Shown: piece after piece, positions 7,604 to 13,351 of the stretch
How positions within the stretch are numbered: position 1 is the first letter of the stretch
How the letters are laid out: every line of letters begins with the position of its first letter
Origin: DATAFF01 sp036265615
GTDB taxonomy: Bacteria > Pseudomonadota > Alphaproteobacteria > Rhizobiales > Aestuariivirgaceae
Direction: 5' to 3'
DNA length: 13,938 nt
Assembly: GCA_036265615.1 (NCBI GenBank)
Contig: DATAOT010000133.1
Location: forward strand, 1 to 13,938
Position numbers and translations under genes: made by a program
Notes under the pieces: generated by a model
What the model saw: the letters and a program-made list of their open reading frames with translations, nothing else
The model's database searches: none
What the model was told of the DNA's origin: nothing

Positions 7604-9417
7604 GAGGCTGCCTCCGCTTTGAGCGGCATTATCCGCGCAACCCGCTCGCGCCCGCGCAGCCGCTCCCGGCCGATGGCGATCAGCGCCCCGAGCGTCAGGA
7701 GCAGGAAGGACGCACCGAGCATCAGTGCCGAGATCGCGTTCAGATCGGGTGTGACCCGGATCCGCAGCGACCCGAAAATGTAGAGCGGCAGTGTCTGCTG
7801 CGACCCGGTCACGAGGAAGGTGAGGATGAACTCGTCCATCGAGATGGCAAAAGCGATCATCACGCCGGCGAGGATGCCCGGGAGCGCCTGCGGCACCGAG
7901 ACGGTCAGGAAAGCCCGCCACGGCCGCGCTCCCAAGTCCATCGCGGCGTTCTCCTGGTTGCGGTCGAGCCCCTCCAGACGCACGAGGACGAGAAGCGTCA
8001 CCACCGGCAGGGTGAGAATGGTGTGGCCGGCGATGATCGTCCACAGCCCGCGCTGAATTCCAAGCGCATTCAAGCCGACGATGATGGCAAGGCCGAGCAC
8101 CAGCGGCGGCAGGAACAGCGGCACCGAGATCATTCCGAGATTGAACGAGCGCACCCGGCCCTTGACGCGTGCGATCTGCACCGCCGCAAGGGTGCCAAAC
8201 ACCGCACTGATGAGGGCAGCGGCGATGGCGACCTGAAGGCTGGTCCAAAGCGCGTCGATCAGCACCGGGTTGTGAAACACCTCGGTGAACCAGCGGGTCG
8301 TGAAGCCGACGAAGGGCAGACCGGTCTCCTCCGAGTCGTTGAATGCCAGCAGGACGAGGAGTCCCGGCGGCGTATAGAGGAAGATGAGATAGAGGATCGA
8401 ATAACCGAAAAGAAAGGGCGCGGGCCGGCGCGTGAAGCCGCCCGTGTACTCGCCGGCGGCCTCGACGCCGCCGACGATGAGGCGGAGCACGATCACGAGC
8501 AGCAGGATGGTAAGGAGGAACAGCACCGCAAGGGTGGCGCCGAATCCCCACTGAAGCGAGTAGCCGAACTGGTTCGTGATCAGGTTCGCATAAAGGGTGC
8601 CGTTGGTGCCGCCGATCAGCTGCGGCGTAGCATAGTCGCCCATCATTGCGATGAAGGCGAAGACGAATCCGGCAACGATGCCGGAGCGAGCGGTCGGGAG
8701 GGTTATCGTGACCAACCTTGTCCACGGCCGTGCACCGAGGTCGGCGGCGGCATCCAACATCGCCGGGTTGATCCGCTCGATGGCGATGTAGGTCGCCAGA
8801 AAGGAGAGCGGGAACAACAGATAGACGAAGGTTATGACGATCGCCGTCCTGCCGAAGCCGAACACGCCGATGGGCTCGTGGACAAGGCCGATGCCAGTCA
8901 GCGCCTTGTTGATCAGACCCTCGTCCCCGAACATGTTGAGCCAGGCAAGGACCCGGATCAGGTAACTGGTCCAGAATGGAATGATCGCAAACAGGATCCA
9001 AATCAGCCGCTGCGAGGGGCGGACCTTGGCCGCCACGAAATAGGCGAAGGGGAAGCTCATCAACACCGTAAACGCCGATGCCAGTGCGACCAGCCAGAAG
9101 GAGCGAAGCAGCATCCGCCAATAGGCTTGCTCGGTGAAGAATCGGGCGTAGTTCTCGATCGTCCATTGGTGGACGATCCGTCCGTTTTCGGTCGGCCAGA
9201 AGGAGTACATAACGAGGACGCCGAGCGGCAGGAAAAAGCCGACTGCGACCGCGAGGACCGCCGGAAGCGGGAGCAGCGGGTTCTCGAGGCCGCGATGATG
9301 CAGGCGAGCGAGCAGCCGGATGGCGGACAAGCGCTGCGAGCGCAAGAGGCCACCCGGCCCTCCGCGAGCCGACGAATCATCCTCGCCGGTCAGCAGGCGG
9401 ACCACCGGAGCGCCCAT
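7600..9417 (-). CDS. Fused ABC transporter permease (PotB-PotC type in one chain)
   Basis: A 605-residue inner-membrane protein with two complete binding-protein-dependent transport permease domains in tandem, normally separate PotB and PotC subunits. The first half has its EAA loop at about 222-242 (DAAADLGARPWTRLVTITLP), the second at about 490-510 (NAAMDLGARPWRAFLTVSVP); the shared LGARPW core shows both ATPase contact sites are intact. About twelve hydrophobic helices are apparent, six per half (first near 51-71 and 103-131; second half starting near 335-358). A hydrophilic linker (about 315-333) joins the halves. A 45-residue polar N-terminus precedes the first helix. Start ATG 9417 has GGAGA eight bases upstream and is 33 bases after the binding-protein stop. 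Its stop overlaps the ATPase start. Confidence 0.93.
   Translation of the reverse strand: MGAPVVRLLTGEDDSSARGGPGGLLRSQRLSAIRLLARLHHRGLENPLLPLPAVLAVAVGFFLPLGVLVMYSFWPTENGRIVHQWTIENYARFFTEQAYWRMLLRSFWLVALASAFTVLMSFPFAYFVAAKVRPSQRLIWILFAIIPFWTSYLIRVLAWLNMFGDEGLINKALTGIGLVHEPIGVFGFGRTAIVITFVYLLFPLSFLATYIAIERINPAMLDAAADLGARPWTRLVTITLPTARSGIVAGFVFAFIAMMGDYATPQLIGGTNGTLYANLITNQFGYSLQWGFGATLAVLFLLTILLLVIVLRLIVGGVEAAGEYTGGFTRRPAPFLFGYSILYLIFLYTPPGLLVLLAFNDSEETGLPFVGFTTRWFTEVFHNPVLIDALWTSLQVAIAAALISAVFGTLAAVQIARVKGRVRSFNLGMISVPLFLPPLVLGLAIIVGLNALGIQRGLWTIIAGHTILTLPVVTLLVLVRLEGLDRNQENAAMDLGARPWRAFLTVSVPQALPGILAGVMIAFAISMDEFILTFLVTGSQQTLPLYIFGSLRIRVTPDLNAISALMLGASFLLLTLGALIAIGRERLRGRERVARIMPLKAEAAS
7611..7615 (-). 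promoter_or_regulatory. Ribosome binding site that favours a TTG start for the ATPase
   Basis: GGAGG on the - strand, inside the end of the permease gene, with a seven-base spacer to TTG at 7603-7601. This decides between the TTG and the later ATG at 7573. Confidence 0.5.
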
Positions 9418-9450
9418 GCAGCGTGTCTCCGGCCGGGATTCGGTTGGCAG

Positions 9451-10683
9451 TTAATCTGCCAGCACAGCGTCATACGCCGCCGCCCACTCCTTCGGATAGC
9501 GGGACGGCCCCTGGAAGACCATGCTGGTCGCGATCTCCGGTTTTCCGCCGCCGAGGGCTTCGTAGATAGGGGCGTTCAGCTTTGCGCCAGACTTCAGGAT
9601 ACGCTCCGAGGTCGTCTGGCTCGCCATGCCGAAGACGTTGTATTGCCAGAGCCAGTCCTGCATCGCCGGGTCGCCCATCAGAAAATCGATGAACTTGAGA
9701 GCGTTCTCGCGATTCTTGGCGCCCTTGATGAGCTGGGGTCCATCCACCCAACCGAGGGCGCCTTCGCTGGGCAGCTGGATGTCGGCCACGTGCTTGCCGG
9801 CCTTTTCGTTGATCCGGTAGGCGAGGCCGAGGCTCGTCGCCTGGCCGACGACGGCCTTGCCGGTTCGGATGGCGTCGGCGGTGACGAGATCGGAGCTGGC
9901 GCTGATCTGGAAGGGCTTCAGCTGCCTCAGATAGTCGGCTGCCTTCTTGAGGGTGGGTCCGGTCATCGAATAGATCTCGGATCGCGGCACCCCGAGCGCG
10001 AGGCCGGCGAGCGAGAGGAAGTCGTCGCCGGCGCCCTGCAGGATGACCTTGCCCTTCGGAGCGTCCCACAGCGCCTTCCACGAATAGGGAGGCGGGACCT
10101 TGAAGCTGTCCACATTCCAGCAGATGCCGAAGGAAGCCCACATGCTCGGATAGAGCAGCGTCTGGTTCGGCGCGAGGATGTAGGGAAAGCCGGTATTGGT
10201 CTTGAAGATCGGCCAAAGGTTCTTCGCAGCCGGTATCTGGTTCAGATCGAGGGGCTCGATCAGACCGGCATCGTGGTAGAGGGGACAGAAGCCGGCGTTC
10301 GCAAAGACAACGTCGTACTGCTCACCTCCGCCGGCCTTGAGCTTCGTGAACATGTCCTGATCGGAGTCGGCGGGGATGCCTCGCATGGTGATGCCGGTCG
10401 CCTCACGGAAACGCTTCTGTATCTCCGGATGGACGTAATTTTCCCACGCCATCACGACGACGGTGCCGCTGCCGGTCTGGCTTGCGGCCTTTCGGGACGC
10501 GAGGAGACCGGAGACTCCGCTGACGGCCAGAGCGGCGCCGGCCGACCGGGCCACGAAGGCTCGACGCGAGATGTTCGACTTCGAAAGATCAACACCGCCC
10601 GGCAGGGCAGGGCCGTCCGAGGTCGCGGTCTTCGGCGGATGCTGCGGTCGAGGGGCAGACGAGCCTTTCGGGTTCTCCGCCAT
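9451..10683 (-). CDS. Extracellular solute-binding protein, PotD-like, Tat-exported
   Basis: A 410-residue periplasmic binding protein for the importer, of the spermidine/putrescine (PotD/PotF) class. A twin-arginine motif SRRAFVA (39-45) is followed by a hydrophobic stretch (about 46-61) and an Ala-rich cleavage region near LASRKAASQ; export as a folded protein is therefore expected. The polar N-region before the twin Arg is unusually long (38 residues). The mature part starts VVVMAWENYVHPEIQKRF, the typical first strand and helix of the class, and VTADAIRTGKAVVGQA and LPSEGALGWVDG fit the hinge and second lobe. ATG 10683 has a strong GGGAGG eight bases upstream. First gene of the transporter operon, behind the second operator copy. 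PotD-like proteins bind more than polyamines; given the neighbouring dehydrogenases a sugar, polyol or opine-like ligand is as likely. Confidence 0.92.
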   Translation of the reverse strand: MAENPKGSSAPRPQHPPKTATSDGPALPGGVDLSKSNISRRAFVARSAGAALAVSGVSGLLASRKAASQTGSGTVVVMAWENYVHPEIQKRFREATGITMRGIPADSDQDMFTKLKAGGGEQYDVVFANAGFCPLYHDAGLIEPLDLNQIPAAKNLWPIFKTNTGFPYILAPNQTLLYPSMWASFGICWNVDSFKVPPPYSWKALWDAPKGKVILQGAGDDFLSLAGLALGVPRSEIYSMTGPTLKKAADYLRQLKPFQISASSDLVTADAIRTGKAVVGQATSLGLAYRINEKAGKHVADIQLPSEGALGWVDGPQLIKGAKNRENALKFIDFLMGDPAMQDWLWQYNVFGMASQTTSERILKSGAKLNAPIYEALGGGKPEIATSMVFQGPSRYPKEWAAAYDAVLAD

Positions 10684-10713
10684 CGCTAGTACCTCCCTAC
10701 TCTGTTATATTTT

Positions 10714-10728
10714 TGTGGAACGTTCCAA
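10714..10728 (-). promoter_or_regulatory. LacI-type operator, copy 2
   Basis: On the - strand this reads TTGGAACGTTCCACA, identical over 15 bases to the site at 3123-3137, and contains the palindrome TGGAACGTTCCA (10716-10727). It lies seven bases past the predicted -10 and 30 bases before the binding-protein ATG, matching the layout at the dehydrogenase promoter. A degenerate second copy (GAACGT-A-TCCAA at 10735-10746, with one inserted base) overlaps the -10 region. Confidence 0.8.
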
Positions 10729-10735
10729 ATTACAG

Positions 10736-10764
10736 AACGTATCCAATGTGTTGAGCGATGTCAA
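10736..10764 (-). promoter_or_regulatory. Sigma70-type promoter of the ABC transporter operon
   Basis: On the - strand: perfect TTGACA (10764-10759), 17-base spacer, then TACGTT (10741-10736) as a modest -10. Predicted start of transcription falls at the edge of the operator, the same arrangement as at 3091-3137. The -10 is weak, so the exact hexamer is less certain than the -35. Confidence 0.6.
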
Positions 10765-11053
10765 GTTTGAGGCTCGTCCGTGGAGACTGTCGAGAACTCC
10801 TTGCAAGGAGCCGCCGGCGGCCTCCGGCCAGCACCACGACTGAGACGGCGTCCCCATCAGCGATCGTTGTTTCGTCAAAGCGATGGCGCATCGTGGGCCA
10901 GTGATCAACGCGTCGGGCGGGATCTGGTGGAGCAGAGGGCGCAGGCAGTGGGAAGCGGTGAACGCTACGCTACGCGGTATATGGCAGGCGCCTCACCCTA
11001 CAGGGCCGGTCAGCCCCGCGGCGTCAATCGCGCTACTACAGGGAATCTGTGAG
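10765..11053. other. Intergenic stretch between the ABC operon promoter and the membrane-protein gene
   Basis: No supported gene. It holds two adjacent perfect palindromes, CTCCTTGCAAGGAG (10797-10810) and CCGCCGGCGG (10811-10820). The open frame leading into the downstream gene contains GRRQWEAVNATLRGIWQAP (about 10939-10995), faintly like the C-terminal helix of PadR regulators, but no PadR winged helix is present upstream. No convincing promoter for the downstream gene was found. Confidence 0.4.
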
Positions 11054-12421
11054 ATGGCGGTTAAGGGCGGCGCGGCGATGCTCGATGATCAGATTGGTGA
11101 ATGGCGAAGCTATCTGAATCGCCGGCAGGCCATCCATTCTGTCGATGTGGCGGAATTGGAGGATCATCTTCGCGAGCAGATTGCTGTGCTGACCGATGCA
11201 GGGCTTGTCAGCGATGAGGCTTTCCTCATAGCGATCAAGCGGATCGGCGACCTTGACGCCCTTTCGCGCGAGTTCGCGCGTGAGCATTCGGATCGCCTTT
11301 GGAAGCAGCTCGTCATTCCTTCTGGCGGCGGAGAGCTGGGGAAAGCGGTACGAACGGATGCCATCGTTGCTTTCTCTCTCGCAGTGGCGGCGGCCATGGC
11401 CCTCAAAGTCCCTGCGCTGTTCGGCATGGATTTCCACTCGGATGCGGGTTTCTATGCCCGCAATGCCAGTCTCTTCGTCCTGCCCCTGCTGACGGGCTAT
11501 TTCGTTTGGAAACGGCGGCTCGTTCGATCGATGCTGCCGTGGCTCGTGGTTGCATTTGTCGCGGCGGCGATATTTGCCAACGCTTATCATTTTGCGCCGA
11601 AAGGCCACACCGAGATTCTCACGGCGTTGCATCTACCGATCGCGCTGTGGCTGGTGGTCGGTATCGCCTATGCCGGTGAGCGCTGGAACCAAGCCGGGGG
11701 CCGCATGGACTTCATCCGCTTCTCCGGCGAGCTGTTCATCTATTACGTCCTAATCGCGCTCGGCGGCGTCCTGCTGACGGCGTTCACGGCGATTGTCTTC
11801 AAATCCATCGGCATCGACGCGAGCCCTTACTTGGAATCTTGGCAGGTGCCCTGTGGCGCGATCGGCGCCGTCATTATCGCCTCATGGCTGGTGGAGACCA
11901 AGCAAAGCGTGATCGAAAACATGGCTCCAGTGCTGACGCGGTTGTTCACGCCACTTTTCGCCGCCATGCTAATCCTGTTCCTCGGCACGGTGCTGTGGAC
12001 CGGCCGCGGATTCGGCATCGAACGCGCCGAGTTGATCGGTTTCGACCTGCTGCTGGTGGCGGTCCTCGGCCTGCTGCTTTATTCCATTTCGGCTCGTGAT
12101 CCTCAGGCGGGCCCTGGTGTCTTCGATATGGTGCTCGTGTTGCTGGTGGTCAGTGCGCTACTGACAGACGCGGTCGCACTGTCGGCAATCGCCGCACGCA
12201 TCACTGAATTCGGATTCAGCCCGAACCGCGTGGCCGCGCTGGGCGAGAATTTGATTCTTCTGGTCAGCCTGGCTTGGTCGGTCGTGCTCTATGTACGATT
12301 TTTGCGGCGGCAGGGCTCGTTTGCGGCTCTCGAAAAGTGGCAAACGGATTATCTGCCGGTCTACGCGGTGTGGGCAGCGATCGTCGTGATCGTCTTTCCA
12401 CCCGTGTTTGGAGGGCTCTGA
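11054..12421 (+). CDS. Permease prefix domain 1-containing, DUF4153-like multispanning membrane protein
   Basis: A 455-residue inner-membrane protein of unknown function. The soluble N-terminal segment (MLDDQIGEWRSYL... to about residue 90) matches the permease prefix/HAAS type domain: an ELEDHLREQI helix followed by DEAFLIAIKRIGDLDALSREFAREH. About ten or eleven hydrophobic helices follow, with the relatively conserved central part GGRMDFIRFSGELFIYYVLIALGG and a W-x-V-P-C-G-A-I-G segment. Proteins of this type are usually encoded directly behind a PadR-family repressor; none is visible here. The frame is open back to ATG 10883, but homology begins only near residue 60 of that version. ATG 11054 (AGGGA nine bases upstream) is chosen; ATG 11078 is a close alternative. 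Base composition is less G/C-extreme than the operons to the left. Confidence 0.8.
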   Translation: MAVKGGAAMLDDQIGEWRSYLNRRQAIHSVDVAELEDHLREQIAVLTDAGLVSDEAFLIAIKRIGDLDALSREFAREHSDRLWKQLVIPSGGGELGKAVRTDAIVAFSLAVAAAMALKVPALFGMDFHSDAGFYARNASLFVLPLLTGYFVWKRRLVRSMLPWLVVAFVAAAIFANAYHFAPKGHTEILTALHLPIALWLVVGIAYAGERWNQAGGRMDFIRFSGELFIYYVLIALGGVLLTAFTAIVFKSIGIDASPYLESWQVPCGAIGAVIIASWLVETKQSVIENMAPVLTRLFTPLFAAMLILFLGTVLWTGRGFGIERAELIGFDLLLVAVLGLLLYSISARDPQAGPGVFDMVLVLLVVSALLTDAVALSAIAARITEFGFSPNRVAALGENLILLVSLAWSVVLYVRFLRRQGSFAALEKWQTDYLPVYAVWAAIVVIVFPPVFGGL

Positions 12422-12584
12422 TCTTGTGCTGCTCGTGCGGGCAATGGCGGCGAGCATGTCGAGCATCATCGCGTTGAGCGCCGCAAACATCCGAGTCGTG
12501 AATGCGTCGTCCGATTTGGTCATCATCCATGAGGTCGGAAGATCAAGTGCAACACTCGGAGCTGGCGTGACTGCAGCTCGGTCC

Positions 12585-12824
12585 TTAGCCGCATCCAGTC
12601 TTCGGCAACAAGGCGTGACAGACGGCAATCTGGGTTTGGCCTGCCAGCGCCGCGGAGATGAGGGGGGTCTCGCCGGTTGGCTCGCGGTCCTCAATATTCA
12701 CGCCTTCATTGAGCAGGTTACTCACGACATTAACGTCGCCGGCTCTCACCGCATCATGGATTGGATTGGCCATGGCCCAAACGGCAAAAAGGCTGCCAAG
12801 CCCGATTGCCGCAAGACGGATCAT
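12585..12824 (-). pseudogene. Truncated ankyrin-repeat secreted protein
   Basis: From ATG 12824 the product begins with a signal peptide (MIRLAAIGLGSLFAVWAMA) and one ankyrin repeat: NPIHDAVRAGDVNVVSNLL, then GVNIEDREPTGETPLISAAL-AGQTQIAV. The second repeat breaks off at CHALLPKTGCG and a TAA. In the +1 frame the text continues as LDAAKDRAAVTP, which resembles the start of the next ankyrin unit, so a single-base frameshift near 12600-12615 is the likely cause; the extension then runs into the 3' end of the membrane-protein gene without recognisable further repeats. Intact relatives known from alphaproteobacteria are around 180-200 residues with four or more repeats, against 79 here. ATG 12887 is an alternative start that would place 21 polar residues before the signal peptide. 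Expression and function are doubtful. Confidence 0.6.
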
Positions 12825-12887
12825 ATCCACCGCACCAGTAGCTCTCTTTAAACGCGGATTGTACAAGAATTGATGCGGGTTAATCAT

Positions 12888-13351
12888 TTCGTCTAACCCT
12901 GCCTATCCGAACGCCTGGACCGGCCACTTGGTAATATTACGCCCGATCCGCGGTTAGGAATAGCGAATATCTTTCCATGATGATGAAGGAGTAGATGTCG
13001 GAATTTGGCCCGAACCCGAATTACAATCTCGTCCATTATTTGCGCGGCTTCGGGGCATGAACGGACGCGATCACGACTTAGCAGAATCGACGCTGATGAC
13101 CCGGAACGGACCTCAGGGGATTTTGATAAATCACCCCACCGCTCCCTTGAAAGGGACCGTAAAGGCCGAAGAAACCGGTCCAATCTAACCTCTTCCGCGA
13201 TGCCGGCATCCATCCGATGGGTGATCGGCTCTTCCTAGATACGGGTGGAATCCGAGCCCCGGCTGCGCTTCGCGCCTCGGTGAGACCCTGTCGCTTTGTG
13301 GAGATTGATCTGGTGGTGCGCTATCCTTCTTCGAAGAAGTTATGGTTGGGC
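12888..13351. other. Gene-free stretch before the cyclase gene
   Basis: About 460 bases with short open frames on both strands but none with recognisable protein character or a ribosome binding site. It contains small inverted repeats TCCCTTGAAAGGGA (13143-13156), GCGC-TTC-GCGC (13265-13275) and a perfect 14-base palindrome at 13326-13339. The - strand text around 13070-13115 (GTCCGTTCCGGGTCAT, then a second GTCCGTTCATGCCCCGAAG) looks like the degenerate, dispersed noncoding repeats often met in Bradyrhizobium-like genomes; this is a recollection, not a match that was computed. Confidence 0.4.
13326..13339. promoter_or_regulatory. Perfect 14-base palindrome just upstream of the cyclase start
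   Basis: CTTCTTCGAAGAAG is a perfect palindrome ending 12 bases before ATG 13352. It could be a dimeric-regulator site or, in RNA, a small hairpin covering the only purine-rich segment (GAAGAAG) able to serve as a ribosome binding site. Confidence 0.4.

Noticed and set aside
7604..9166. Upstream extension of the ATPase frame through the permease gene
   Set aside because: The frame is open, but this part reads the permease out of frame. The ATPase fold begins only at about 7570, and a ribosome binding site supports TTG 7603.
8023..10689. 888-codon open frame on the + strand
   Set aside because: Antisense to the permease and binding-protein genes. The predicted text is charged low-complexity (many Asp, Arg, Glu, His) with no motif, as expected from the complement of membrane-protein codons.
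10780..11052. 90-codon open frame on the + strand before the membrane-protein gene
   Set aside because: Very Arg-rich, no motif, crosses two palindromes; looks noncoding.
13143..13156. TCCCTTGAAAGGGA as a regulatory site or terminator
   Set aside because: Isolated palindrome with a two-base centre, no T run, and no gene boundary or promoter element next to it.
12893..13213. 106-codon open frame on the - strand
   Set aside because: No recognisable domain, no ribosome binding site, Arg/Ser-rich text, and it overlaps likely noncoding repeat-like sequence.
13265..13275. GCGC-TTC-GCGC inverted repeat as a terminator
   Set aside because: Stem of only four pairs, no T run and no gene ending nearby.
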